Below are positions 8,321-16,793 of a stretch of DNA of 64,000 nt, in pieces (position 1 is the stretch's first letter; every line of letters starts with the position of its first letter). Origin of the DNA: Rhodococcus sp. G-MC3 (GTDB taxonomy: Bacteria; Actinomycetota; Actinomycetes; Mycobacteriales; Mycobacteriaceae). Below the pieces are notes generated by a model. It worked only from the letters and a program-made list of their open reading frames with translations, was not told where the DNA came from and did not search any database. The stretch is taken from contig NZ_JASISW010000005.1 in assembly GCF_030063335.1 (NCBI RefSeq), forward strand, positions 1-64,000, in the 5' to 3' direction. The position numbers and the translations under genes were made by a program.

Positions 8321-9628
8321 TCACCGCAGGGCATGCAACGAGCGGATCAACTCCTCTTCGTCTACACGGGTGCTGTGGCCGTCGCGGATCACTGCCTCGC
8401 CGTCGACCCATACGGTGTCCACCACCTGCCGAGTGCCCGTGGTGAGTAACGATGCACCTGGGTCGCGAACGGGCAGGCATGCGAAGTCGCGCTCGAAACG
8501 GACCATCGTGAGGTCGGCGACGTCGCCCACCGACACTCCCGCTGAACGCGAAGGCAAACCGAGCACGAAATTGGCGCCGCCCGACGCCATGTTCAGCATG
8601 GTGTCGAAACCGAACAGATCTGCCTTCTTGTTGACCGCACGCTGGATGTACGCGCCGACGCGCAGCGATTCCAGCATGTCCTGGGTGTCGTTGCTGGCAG
8701 CGCCATCCACGCCGATACCGACGTGCAATCCTGCGGCAAGCATGTCGGGGACGGCGGCAACGCCGGAGCCGAGCCGCATGTTGCTGATCGGGTTATAGGA
8801 AACTCCGACGCCGCGCTCGGCCAACAATGTCCGCCCGAATCCGTCGAGTTCGACGCAGTGGACGGCCAGCAAACGGTCCCACAGAAAGCCGTGGCGATCG
8901 AGATAGTCGACAGCGGCCACACCTGCATGTTCGCGGCACATTACGTCGTCGGTCTGCGTTTCGAGAAGGTGAATCATCACAGTCATGTCGTGAGACCGCG
9001 CGAATTCTCGCACCGCACCCATACCGTCGGGTGTCAGGGATCGAGGGTTGGGAACCGCGACAGCGGTGGATATCCTTGTCCCCATTGTGCTTTTTGCGAT
9101 GTCGTCGATATGAGCCAGGACGTCGTCGAGCGGTTGCATCAGCCGTGGATCGAAGCCCCAGCGTCTGGTCGGGTCGGCACGATCGGCGGTACCGCGGCCG
9201 AACACGGCTCGAATCCCCGTGTCGTGCAACCCCTTCAGTACGGCATCGTGCACATCGGTGGATGGGTGTGGCCACATGTGTTCCACGAGCGCCGTTGTGC
9301 CGCTGCGGAGTGCTTCGAGGGACGCTGCCACCGTAGCGATGTACGCTCGTTCTGGAGTGATTGCCACCGACTCCTCTGCGACAGCAAGTAGCCACTCGAG
9401 CAGCGGAATACCTTCTGCGATTCCTCGCATCAGCGACTGTTGCATGTGGGTGTGGGTGTTGACGAATCCCGGGATGAGGTATGCCCCAGTCCCGTCGACG
9501 CCCGTTGTCGTCGACGGCCCGGCCAAGTTGATATCGGTCACCAGTCCGCCGCCGACCACGACGTCGCGGTGCGGCAACCACTGCCCGCCCGAGTAGACCG
9601 TGACGTCGTGGATCAGTGTGTCGTGCAT
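8321..9628 (-). CDS. TRZ/ATZ-family amidohydrolase (nucleobase/triazine deaminase-like)
   Basis: 435 residues from the ATG at 9628, with AGGGA upstream. It has the TIM-barrel metal sites of the cytosine deaminase/AtzA/guanine deaminase superfamily: NTHTH (His59, His61), MIHLLET (His220, Glu223), AVHCVE (His257) and GVDGAASND (Asp308). Members remove an amino, chloro or amine group from an N-heterocyclic ring using one divalent metal. It is the last gene of the run 11849 to 8321 with a dioxygenase and an ABC binding lipoprotein, 35 bp after the former, pointing to breakdown of an imported heterocycle. Exact substrate unknown. Confidence 0.85.
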   Translation of the reverse strand: MHDTLIHDVTVYSGGQWLPHRDVVVGGGLVTDINLAGPSTTTGVDGTGAYLIPGFVNTHTHMQQSLMRGIAEGIPLLEWLLAVAEESVAITPERAYIATVAASLEALRSGTTALVEHMWPHPSTDVHDAVLKGLHDTGIRAVFGRGTADRADPTRRWGFDPRLMQPLDDVLAHIDDIAKSTMGTRISTAVAVPNPRSLTPDGMGAVREFARSHDMTVMIHLLETQTDDVMCREHAGVAAVDYLDRHGFLWDRLLAVHCVELDGFGRTLLAERGVGVSYNPISNMRLGSGVAAVPDMLAAGLHVGIGVDGAASNDTQDMLESLRVGAYIQRAVNKKADLFGFDTMLNMASGGANFVLGLPSRSAGVSVGDVADLTMVRFERDFACLPVRDPGASLLTTGTRQVVDTVWVDGEAVIRDGHSTRVDEEELIRSLHALR

Positions 9629-9663
9629 GGAGGTGTCCCTTCGTTGCCGATTCGGTGCAGTGC

Positions 9664-10632
9664 TCAGCGAGCGAAGTTGGCGCTGATGCGCTGGTACAGA
9701 TAGTCCTGAGCGCTGATCGAGGGATACTTCTTTGCTGGGCCTTCGATGACGGCATCTCGGTTGGCTTGAGCGAAGAATGCCAGACTGTAGCGGGCACCTT
9801 GGTATTCGTTCCTGCCCGGATTCTTGACCCGATGAAAGTTCGACGGCAGGACATCGTCGCTCCAGCGCATCAGCATGTCGCCGATGTTGCACGTGATGGC
9901 GTCGTCCGACGGCTGGATGGGTGTCCATTCCTGGGTATCCATCTCGCGACCGGGACATACCTGCAGCCCACCCTGGCCATCGCGTTGGAAAAGCAAGGTG
10001 AGGCAGTCGAAGTCGGTGTGCGCTCCGGCGCGCCACGTGTCGGCCTGGTCGCCGATCTCGAAGTAGTGCAGCATCCGAAGCGTGCTCTGGTAGCCCTGCA
10101 CCCATGGATCGTGAGCCCGGGTGAAGAAGTCTTGATCGAATCCCAGCTTGACGGCGAAGCAGGACAGCAATTTCATGGCGAGCTCCCAGCACTTCGTCTC
10201 GAAGCCCACGATTGTCTCGCGGAACCCGGCAAGCTCGGACTCGGACGGCCACAGGGCGTCCATGTGCGGACGGGTGACCTGGAACGATTCCTTCTGATCC
10301 GGTGTTCCGATGGAAGGCCGGACTTGAGATTTGTACTCCCAGCCGGAATTGAAGCCTTTCTTCAGAGGATATTGCGCCTTGACCGATTCGGGCAGGGCAA
10401 AGAACGCTTCGGCGGCGGCAAAGGCGCGTCGGACTTCGTTCAAGTCGATTCCGTGATCGATCACCTGGAAGAATCCGATGTCGGTGGCCGCAGACCACAA
10501 TGCGTCCGCAATCTCGTCGCGACGAGAATCGAAGTCGGAGATGTCGATTCGTCTGATCTCGCGTGAGTTCGTCTCGGTACCGAGACCGCCCATCCGGCTC
10601 TCGCGATCAAGTTCGGTCAGTGGGTGGTTCAT
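9664..10632 (-). CDS. Isopenicillin-N-synthase-like 2-oxoglutarate/Fe(II) dioxygenase
   Basis: 322 residues. The N-terminal DIOX_N region (about 27-150) is followed by the jelly-roll core. The iron ligands are HTDFD (His205, Asp207) and NFHRVKNP (His267), and RYSLAF (Arg281, Ser283) would hold the 2-oxoglutarate carboxylate. Most members hydroxylate small substrates; thymine-7-hydroxylase and several natural-product enzymes have this fold. It lies between the binding-protein gene (50 bp) and the amidohydrolase (35 bp), so oxidation before or after deamination is plausible. AGGAG lies 12 bases before the ATG. Confidence 0.85.
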   Translation of the reverse strand: MNHPLTELDRESRMGGLGTETNSREIRRIDISDFDSRRDEIADALWSAATDIGFFQVIDHGIDLNEVRRAFAAAEAFFALPESVKAQYPLKKGFNSGWEYKSQVRPSIGTPDQKESFQVTRPHMDALWPSESELAGFRETIVGFETKCWELAMKLLSCFAVKLGFDQDFFTRAHDPWVQGYQSTLRMLHYFEIGDQADTWRAGAHTDFDCLTLLFQRDGQGGLQVCPGREMDTQEWTPIQPSDDAITCNIGDMLMRWSDDVLPSNFHRVKNPGRNEYQGARYSLAFFAQANRDAVIEGPAKKYPSISAQDYLYQRISANFAR

Positions 10633-10682
10633 AGTGTGTCCATTCTCCTACGGTTGCGGTGATCGGGTGGGTCCTGCGCAGA

Positions 10683-11849
10683 TCAGGCAATGCCGATCGA
10701 CGGGTCGGTGAAGCGGTTGGTGAACAGTTGGTCGGCCGTCAGGTCCGCTGGAAGCCGCGCGCCACCACCGGTCAGCACCGGCGTCAGTTCGGCCAGGTTG
10801 TTCTGCGTACGCACCGGGTCGTATGTCCCCACCGAGCCGTCGGCTTCGTTCGCGATCAGCCCTTGGTCCTTGAGAAGCTTCGAACTGAACGCAGCCTCGC
10901 CCTCGGAGTACGGGGTGAACGAGGTGTCCTGCGAGACGATGTCGACGATGGCGGAGTCTGTCACCGACGGTGCCGAGATGTAGTCCGCGGTGGATTGCTG
11001 AATGATCGGTACAAGCTTGTCGAGGCAGGGTGAGAGCGCCTCGACCTTGTCTGCTCGCACGGAAACGTTGGACGCATAGATGTCGTAGCCGGTGTCCTTT
11101 ACAAGTTGGTAGGCGACCGGTTTCGACCATGCAGGTGTGTCCGACTCGTAGGTGTATGGCTCGGAGTTCGCGAACCCTTGCTGCGCAATCTCCGGGTCGC
11201 CGACGAAACGGGCAGGAGCGCCGTCGTACCCGGTGTCGAGTTGCCCGGACTTCAGCAGCCCTTCGCTGACGAGCCACTGCGGAAAGATTTGCTCCTTGGA
11301 TACGACAACGGTTGCGTCCGATTTTCCGATGTCGGCGATCGACTTCCAGTCCGGATGACTTTCGGGATCCCACATCAGTATCGCGGGGCTGTATTTGAGT
11401 AGGGGAGAGATACCCACCACCGGCTGATCAGCAACGGCGGAGATGACCTGATCACCGTGCACGATCCCGAGATCGATCGAATCGTCCACGTACATCTGCG
11501 ACGTCACCGACTGGAAACCGATCGCAGGTCCACCGGCACGCATTGTTATGTCGACGCCGGTGTCCTTGCCTTGCGCGACGAGTGGGCCGGTCACGGATTT
11601 GGCTTCGGAGTCGACGGTATAACCCGGGCCGAGCATCTGAAACAGCCCGCCCATGTCGGACTGCGGCTGCCACTGGAGCTGAATCGTCACCGTCGACGGG
11701 CACGAGTCCGCAAGATTCTGCTCGGCAGGTGCGGGCTCGAGCGATAAGGAGGCAGTCGTCGAAGTATCGCTGTCGGTGCAAGCGCTCGATCCGAGTGCGA
11801 TGGCAAGCACTACCGCCACACCTACGGTCTGGGTCTTCTTCGTGGCCAT
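10683..11849 (-). CDS. ABC importer substrate-binding lipoprotein, NMT1/THI5-like
   Basis: 388 residues with a lipoprotein signal peptide; the cleavage site is ALGSSAC with Cys24, a slightly atypical lipobox. The mature part has the NMT1/SsuA-type periplasmic fold (TVTIQLQWQPQSDMGGLFQM near the start, then VDDSIDLGIVHGDQVISA). Relatives bind pyrimidines (ThiY/THI5), sulfonates, nitrate or aromatic heterocycles. The cognate ATPase and permease are divergently transcribed from 12135. It is the first gene of the run that includes the dioxygenase and amidohydrolase, which favours a pyrimidine or similar ring as cargo. Confidence 0.85.
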   Translation of the reverse strand: MATKKTQTVGVAVVLAIALGSSACTDSDTSTTASLSLEPAPAEQNLADSCPSTVTIQLQWQPQSDMGGLFQMLGPGYTVDSEAKSVTGPLVAQGKDTGVDITMRAGGPAIGFQSVTSQMYVDDSIDLGIVHGDQVISAVADQPVVGISPLLKYSPAILMWDPESHPDWKSIADIGKSDATVVVSKEQIFPQWLVSEGLLKSGQLDTGYDGAPARFVGDPEIAQQGFANSEPYTYESDTPAWSKPVAYQLVKDTGYDIYASNVSVRADKVEALSPCLDKLVPIIQQSTADYISAPSVTDSAIVDIVSQDTSFTPYSEGEAAFSSKLLKDQGLIANEADGSVGTYDPVRTQNNLAELTPVLTGGGARLPADLTADQLFTNRFTDPSIGIA

Positions 11850-11950
11850 GACAGCAACTCTCTGATAGTTGGAGTGTGGGACACGTTGCGCGAAGCCGAC
11901 ATTCGACGCCGTTGACGTCTATCGACTGCGAACAGTGTGCATGCTGAGAG

Positions 11951-12118
11951 ATTGCATGTAAAGCGGTAGAGGGTAGAAGTGCGCGCATCGACGGCAATGG
12001 CCAACTGAAAGTGCAGCTCGTAGGCGGTATGGAATCGACAGTTCATCGAATTGTAATCCAGTGAAACATTTAAGAAATGCATGCAATGCACGATTGGCAA
12101 TGTTCTATTACATGCAAT
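11951..12118. promoter_or_regulatory. Divergent control region with three CATGCAAT sites (candidate GntR operators)
   Basis: ATTGCATGTAA at 11951-11961 is the exact reverse complement of TTACATGCAAT at 12108-12118. A third core, CATGCAAT, lies at 12080-12087, 31 bp (three helical turns) from the last. They flank the divergent starts of the lipoprotein (11849) and ATPase (12135) genes. FadR/FCD-type GntR proteins bind such short imperfect palindromes, and one is encoded downstream at 13881. Binding is inferred. Confidence 0.5.
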
Positions 12119-12134
12119 TCAGCTGGAGGTAGTC

Positions 12135-12914
12135 ATGGATTCGATCGATACCATGCAGGGCGCCGATGCATCGCTGCTGACGAAGAACACCCAGATCGTC
12201 TTCGACGCGGTGGTCAAGCGGTTCCCCACTGGGACCACGGCGCTCGACGGAATCGACCTCGCCGTGCGGCGGGGAGAATTCGTCGCAGTAGTGGGTCCGA
12301 GTGGATGTGGAAAATCGACATTGCTCCGGATGGCCGCAGGTCTGGAATGCGGTACTGACGGAAGTGTCTCTCTCGGAACCGATTCCGTCGGTTTCATTTT
12401 TCAGGAGCCGACCCTTCTGCCGTGGCGCGACGTATTGGGCAACGTAGAACTGTCGGCGGAGCTGGGACACCTCGACTCGAGGACTCGTCGTCATCGCGCA
12501 GTGGCCGCGATCGATTCGGTGGGGCTCGGCGGTTTCGCAAATCAGCTACCGTCTGCACTGTCCGGCGGAATGAAGATGAGGGTGTCTCTTGCCCGTGCTC
12601 TCACCCTGTTGCCGGATGTTCTGCTCCTGGACGAGCCCTTCGGCGCACTCGACGAGATGACGAGGCACGACATGCAATCGCTTTTGTACACACTCTGTAC
12701 CGAAGGGGAATTCACTGCAATGTTCATCACGCACTCGGTGGCGGAAGCGGTGTTCCTCGCGGACAGGGTTGTGGTGATGACTCCACGCCCAGGGAAAATC
12801 CATTCGATCGTTGACATCGCCTTCGACGGTCCGCGAACGGAGAGTCTTCGTTTCGACAGTCGATTCACCGACTACGCCGCTCGTATTTCCTCCATTCTGC
12901 GTGGGGTGGCCTGA
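12135..12914 (+). CDS. ABC importer ATPase (nitrate/sulfonate/taurine type)
   Basis: 259 residues from the ATG at 12135, with GGAGGT five bases upstream. All nucleotide-binding motifs are present: Walker A GPSGCGKST, Q-loop FQEPTLLPW, signature LSGGMKMR, Walker B LLLDEPFGALDE and switch histidine ITHSVAEA. The DEPFGALD form with TLLPWRDVLGNVE is typical of SsuB/TauB/ThiZ-like ATPases that pair with NMT1-type binding proteins. Its stop overlaps the permease start (TGATG), so the two are translationally coupled. Confidence 0.92.
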   Translation: MDSIDTMQGADASLLTKNTQIVFDAVVKRFPTGTTALDGIDLAVRRGEFVAVVGPSGCGKSTLLRMAAGLECGTDGSVSLGTDSVGFIFQEPTLLPWRDVLGNVELSAELGHLDSRTRRHRAVAAIDSVGLGGFANQLPSALSGGMKMRVSLARALTLLPDVLLLDEPFGALDEMTRHDMQSLLYTLCTEGEFTAMFITHSVAEAVFLADRVVVMTPRPGKIHSIVDIAFDGPRTESLRFDSRFTDYAARISSILRGVA

Positions 12915-13786
12915 TGACGCAGTCGATTGCAGTTCGGATGCCTCGTGCTCGATCAGCGCGTGCTGCAGCTCAACGCCCACGTCCTGCTGTGAGCCTGTCG
13001 AATAGAGCTTTCGGCGCGGTCGGTGTACCTGCCGCGTCCTTCGGCGCTGCGATTGCGGCCTGGTACACAGTCAACTATCTGGTACTTGCCCCGGAACGCC
13101 GCTTTCTTCTGCCTGCGCCGCACCGAGTGCTGACGCAGTCACTCCTGGACTGGTCACATCTCGGTCCGATGCTCGACGCGCTGGCCGTCACCGCTCGCGT
13201 GACCGCGGTCGGATTCGTCATCGCGGTGCTGTTCGGGCTTGTCGTCGGCATTCTGATGAACCAGGCCACCTGGATCGAACGCGCGGTGTATCCCTATGCG
13301 GTGGTTCTGCAGGTGATTCCGATCCTGGCAATCGTTCCGCTGATCGGTCTGTGGTTCGGCTACGGCATGGTCGCCCGCACCATTGTGTGCGTGATGATTG
13401 CAGCTTTTCCCATCATCACCAACACACATTTCGGGATGCAATCCGTCGACCGCGGCTTACACGAGCTCTTCACGCTCGGTTGCGCATCGAAGTGGCAGCG
13501 ACTGGTGAAGCTCGAACTGCGAGCAGCACTGCCCTCGATACTGACCGGCATTCGCACTGCAGCCGGCTTGGTTGTCGTAGGCGCCATCATCGGTGACATG
13601 TTCTTTGCGAAGAGGCAACCGGGTATCGGCACCCTTCTCGATATCTATCGGTCTCGCTTGCAGTCGGAGGATCTCATCGCAGCAATCTTGATTGCGTCCG
13701 CGTTCGGAATAGCCGTTTTTTCGCTCTTCGGAGTCCTCTCTCGTGCGCTGGTAGGCAGGTGGCACGCATCCGGTTCCCGCTCCTGA
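12914..13786 (+). CDS. ABC importer permease (BPD_transp_1, SsuC/ThiX-like)
   Basis: 290 residues with a basic N-terminal tail and about six membrane spans. The EAA loop that docks the ATPase is visible as ELFTLGCASKWQRLVKLELR. The start overlaps the ATPase stop. With the lipoprotein transcribed the other way it completes a one-cargo importer. Cargo is inferred from the co-located dioxygenase and amidohydrolase. A GntR gene follows 94 bp downstream. Confidence 0.92.
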   Translation: MTQSIAVRMPRARSARAAAQRPRPAVSLSNRAFGAVGVPAASFGAAIAAWYTVNYLVLAPERRFLLPAPHRVLTQSLLDWSHLGPMLDALAVTARVTAVGFVIAVLFGLVVGILMNQATWIERAVYPYAVVLQVIPILAIVPLIGLWFGYGMVARTIVCVMIAAFPIITNTHFGMQSVDRGLHELFTLGCASKWQRLVKLELRAALPSILTGIRTAAGLVVVGAIIGDMFFAKRQPGIGTLLDIYRSRLQSEDLIAAILIASAFGIAVFSLFGVLSRALVGRWHASGSRS

Positions 13787-13880
13787 CATCCTCACTTTCG
13801 ATGAGCAGCCCGAGTTCTGGCCGCAGAGATAGGCGAGAATGGTTGCCGGGACGAATACTTCACATGGGTGGATGGGACAC

Positions 13881-14525
13881 ATGAGCACAACCGAACGCGA
13901 ACTCCTCACGGAGTCGGTTCATGCAACTCTTCGTGAGCAAATCTTCTCCGGCGAGCTGCCACCCGGCACCGCCCTGAGCGTTCCGGCGCTGGCTGCAAAG
14001 TTGAAGGTGAGTCGTACGCCGGTCCGCGAGGCGGTTCAGCAGCTGATCTACGAGGGAATTGCCGTCCACACCCGAAACGCGGGTGCCAAGGTCGACTCGC
14101 TCGACGCGAACACCATACGATCCGTCTTCGAGGTGCGGGAATTACTGGACGGTTTGGCAGCGCACCGCGCAACGCTCAATGCCACGAACGATGCAGTCCA
14201 TGAGCTGCACGTGATGGTGCAGGAGCAACGCGGACTGCTGGACAGTCCTGCCGACGCGAAACGAGACGCGTTGCTCGATCTGCGGTTCCACACGCGAATC
14301 CGCGACATCGCGCAGAACAGACCGCTCAGCGATGCGCTCCTTCGTCTGGACAGCCAGGCGCACCTCTATCGATCCGATATGTGGTCCGCCGACCTCGGGC
14401 GACAGCTTGCTGTTGCCGAACACGGACGCATCGTCGATGCCATCGAGACCGGTGATGCGGATGCTGCTCGGATCGCCGCATCAGCGCACGTTGCGGGATT
14501 GCTGGTGCGGATTACCCGCACCTGA
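13881..14525 (+). CDS. GntR-family regulator with FCD domain
   Basis: 214 residues from the ATG at 13881 (GGTGGA upstream); ATGs at 13872 and 13839 are in frame. The winged helix covers about residues 8-75 (LREQIFSGELPPGTALS, then LAAKLKVSRTPVREAVQQL). The C-terminal FCD helical ligand domain follows (VFEVRELLDGLAAH, LRFHTRIRDIAQN, HGRIVDAIETGDADAARIA). FCD regulators usually sense an organic acid or metabolite, often with a bound metal. Position after the ABC genes suggests it controls the cluster through the CATGCAAT sites. Confidence 0.88.
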   Translation: MSTTERELLTESVHATLREQIFSGELPPGTALSVPALAAKLKVSRTPVREAVQQLIYEGIAVHTRNAGAKVDSLDANTIRSVFEVRELLDGLAAHRATLNATNDAVHELHVMVQEQRGLLDSPADAKRDALLDLRFHTRIRDIAQNRPLSDALLRLDSQAHLYRSDMWSADLGRQLAVAEHGRIVDAIETGDADAARIAASAHVAGLLVRITRT

Positions 14526-14613
14526 CAGGACGGTCCTCGCCGCGTCGATGATTTTTCTTATCATCGCTGGTCTACTTCCGCGACCGATCCAATTACCTGC
14601 AGGGGAGTCGACC

Positions 14614-15228
14614 ATGGGCCTCATCACTCTCGAACTGTTTTCCACACTCGATCTCGTCGGGCAGGCGCCGGGCGGACCGAAGGAGGATCCGGAGGATTTT
14701 CCGTTCGGTGGCTGGCAGGCGCCGTTGATGAACGACGTCAGCGGCGCGCAGGTTCTCGCCGCGTACGAGGGCACCGATGCTCTTCTTCTCGGCAGACGGA
14801 CATACGACATCTTTGCCTCGTACTGGCCGAACAAGGACGGCCAGGACAACCCGATTGCATCACTTTTCAACAGCATCCCGAAGTATGTGGCCTCCCGCGG
14901 TACGCCCGACCTGTCATGGCCGGGAGCCACGCAGCTCGGTTCCGACCTGCCGACGGCGGTGCGCGAGATACGTGATCGCCACGAGAACGTGAAGGTCGTC
15001 GGAAGTCTCGACCTCGTCCAGACGCTGCTCAAAGAAAAGCTATTCGACCGAATCGACCTCTGGATCCACCCCATCACACTCGGCGTCGGGAAGAAGGTGT
15101 TCGACGACGGAGTGGTGCCGAGCAACCTCACGCTCCTGGCGCCGCCGGTGGCCGCCTCGACCGGAACTGTCTACTTGCAGTACGGACTCGGCGACGGAAC
15201 TCCGGAAACGGGAGACATGACCGAATAG
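14614..15228 (+). CDS. Dihydrofolate reductase/RibD C-terminal-like protein
   Basis: 204 residues from the ATG at 14614 with AGGGGAG seven bases before it. The sequence fits the RibD_C/DHFR-like fold: start ITLELFSTLDLVGQAPGG, LLLGRRTYDIFASYWP, VVGSLDLVQTLLKEKLFDRI and WIHPITLGVGKKVFDDG. These lone actinobacterial proteins are presumed NADPH-dependent reductases of unknown substrate rather than true DHFR. No operon partner is obvious; it starts 88 bp after the GntR stop. Confidence 0.85.
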   Translation: MGLITLELFSTLDLVGQAPGGPKEDPEDFPFGGWQAPLMNDVSGAQVLAAYEGTDALLLGRRTYDIFASYWPNKDGQDNPIASLFNSIPKYVASRGTPDLSWPGATQLGSDLPTAVREIRDRHENVKVVGSLDLVQTLLKEKLFDRIDLWIHPITLGVGKKVFDDGVVPSNLTLLAPPVAASTGTVYLQYGLGDGTPETGDMTE

Positions 15229-15266
15229 AGAAGTGTCCGTCGGAGTGACTGCCTATTGTGCGCGAC

Positions 15267-15737
15267 CTATTTGTAGAATCCCTCGCGCAGGTTGATGCCG
15301 TGTTCGATCCACACCTTCAGGGCCGCGAGCATGCCGGTCCAGCCCTGGCAATTGCCGAATGCGCTTTCGGCCCCGTCGGCTGTCGGTGTCCAGGACGATT
15401 CGGTGACCGTCACGAGGGTGCGGGCGCCGTCGTCGATCGCTTCGAATTCGAAAGTGGTTGTCGTCGTGCCATCCTCGGACGTCGTCGCGTTGCCTCCCCA
15501 TCGGATCACGATTCGGTTCGGTGCGTCGGCCTCAACCACGGTGACCGGGAATGCGCCGGGAAAATCGTGGAAATCCCAGCTCACCTCGGTGCCTGATTCG
15601 AGTCGCCCTCGTGCGCCTCCAGTCGTGAAGTACTTGGACAACTGTGCGGGGTCCGCGACCGCTTCGTAGACGTCGGTGAGCGGTCGGGCAATTCTTCCCG
15701 ACACGGTGAACGAGAGTTCGGTCAGATTTTGAGTCAT
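15267..15737 (-). CDS. SRPBCC/AHSA1-domain protein
   Basis: 156 residues. The START/Bet v1-type fold is recognisable from FTVSGRIARPLTDVYEAVADPAQLSKYFT, GTEVSWDFHDFPG and the C-terminal GWTGMLAALKVWIEHG helix. Such AHSA1-like proteins bind hydrophobic ligands and in actinobacteria often sit beside an ArsR regulator, as here. The start codon lies inside the palindrome shared with the ArsR start, so the transcript is probably leaderless. Function unknown. Confidence 0.85.
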   Translation of the reverse strand: MTQNLTELSFTVSGRIARPLTDVYEAVADPAQLSKYFTTGGARGRLESGTEVSWDFHDFPGAFPVTVVEADAPNRIVIRWGGNATTSEDGTTTTTFEFEAIDDGARTLVTVTESSWTPTADGAESAFGNCQGWTGMLAALKVWIEHGINLREGFYK

Positions 15738-15758
15738 GTTGTATTTTTACAACATGAC
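15733..15758. promoter_or_regulatory. 26-bp perfect palindrome containing both divergent start codons
   Basis: GTCATGTTGTA-TTTT-TACAACATGAC. The left arm carries the SRPBCC ATG (minus strand, 15737) and the right arm the ArsR ATG (plus strand, 15754). Each strand has a -10-like box at the right distance for a leaderless start: TATTTT (15742-15747, plus) and TAAAAA (minus). ArsR binding here would close both promoters. Confidence 0.65.
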
Positions 15759-16080
15759 TGGAACGGGGCGCAAGGGTGACGACGATGATCGGGTGTTCAA
15801 GGCACTCGCGTCGCCGATTCGTCGCCGTATGCTCGACATCCTCAAAGAATCGCCCCGCACTACGGGTGAGCTGTGTGCGATGCTTCACGACATCGATCGC
15901 ACCACGGCGCTCCAGCATCTCCGCGTTCTCGAAGCCGCCGATCTGGTGACCGGGAGAAAGATCGGTCGGGAACGACACCTCGCCCTCGCGCCGTTGCCTA
16001 TCAAACGCATCTCGGACCGATGGATCGGAGAGTACGCAAGGGCTGCGGTCGACATGCTGGATCGCCTGGATGACAGGTAA
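15754..16080 (+). CDS. ArsR-family repressor paired with the SRPBCC gene
   Basis: 108 residues with a winged helix: FKALASPIRRRMLDILKESP, LCAMLHDIDRTTALQHLRVLEAADLV. No Cys pair of the metal-sensing ArsR/SmtB type is present; the single Cys is in the helix-turn-helix. It is therefore more likely a ligand- or partner-responsive repressor, as is common for ArsR/SRPBCC pairs. Only 16 bases separate the two start codons, so each promoter must overlap the other gene's first codons. Confidence 0.88.
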   Translation: MTGTGRKGDDDDRVFKALASPIRRRMLDILKESPRTTGELCAMLHDIDRTTALQHLRVLEAADLVTGRKIGRERHLALAPLPIKRISDRWIGEYARAAVDMLDRLDDR

Positions 16081-16173
16081 CTCCGGCGCAACCGCGGCCC
16101 GTTGCAACCTCCGAGCAACCCTTGCTGGCCTACGTTCGAAACTCCAAGGGCTCGCGCAAGCAGGAGGATTTCG

Positions 16174-16767
16174 ATGACCGATTCCGTAACACTTCGCCAA
16201 CTGACGGGATTGCCGGACGCACCGTCTTCGCTCAGTGATTCCGTGCTGATCATGATCGACTGTCAAAACACCTACACCCAGGGCGTGATGGAACTCGAAG
16301 GAGTGGACCCAGCCCTCGATGCTGCCGCCGAACTGCTCGATCGTGCACGCACCGCAGGTACGTCGATCATTCATTTCATGCACGACGCCGGTGCGGGTAG
16401 TCCCTACGACATCAACGCCGACATCGGGCACATCGTCGAGCGCGTCGCTCCTCGCGGGGACGAGGCGGTGCTGGTGAAAAATTACCCGAATTCGTTCGTC
16501 GGAACGGACCTCGACGAGCGGCTTCGCGCGCTCGGCCACACGAACTTGCTGATTGCAGGGTTCATGACCCACATGTGTATCAACTCCACCACCCGTGGTG
16601 CGTTCAGCCTCGGATACAGTCCGACTGTGATCGCCAGTACGACCGCGACGCGCAGTCTTCCCGGTGCAGGCGGAGTTGCAGCGAGTGCGCTTCAAGCAGC
16701 AAGTCTGGCAGCTATCGCGGATCTGTTCGGCGTCGTCGTTCCCGACGTCTCGGCCATTCCAGACTGA
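16174..16767 (+). CDS. Isochorismatase-family cysteine hydrolase
   Basis: 197 residues from the ATG at 16174, with AGGAGGA six bases before it. The catalytic triad of this family is visible: Asp29 in IMIDCQN, Lys102 in LVKNYPNSF and Cys135 in MTHMCINST, with the usual non-prolyl cis-peptide region before the Cys. Relatives include nicotinamidase, carbamoylsarcosine hydrolase and peroxyureidoacrylate hydrolase. Neighbours do not indicate the substrate. A second, distinct member lies at 23652. Confidence 0.88.
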   Translation: MTDSVTLRQLTGLPDAPSSLSDSVLIMIDCQNTYTQGVMELEGVDPALDAAAELLDRARTAGTSIIHFMHDAGAGSPYDINADIGHIVERVAPRGDEAVLVKNYPNSFVGTDLDERLRALGHTNLLIAGFMTHMCINSTTRGAFSLGYSPTVIASTTATRSLPGAGGVAASALQAASLAAIADLFGVVVPDVSAIPD

Positions 16768-16793
16768 TGGAACAGGAGGAATTTTGGCTTCGC

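Noticed and set aside
9629..10498. N-terminal extension of the amidohydrolase to 10498 (725 residues).
   Set aside because: The extension is antisense-type sequence within the dioxygenase gene in another frame. A ribosome site and the family N-terminus are at 9628.
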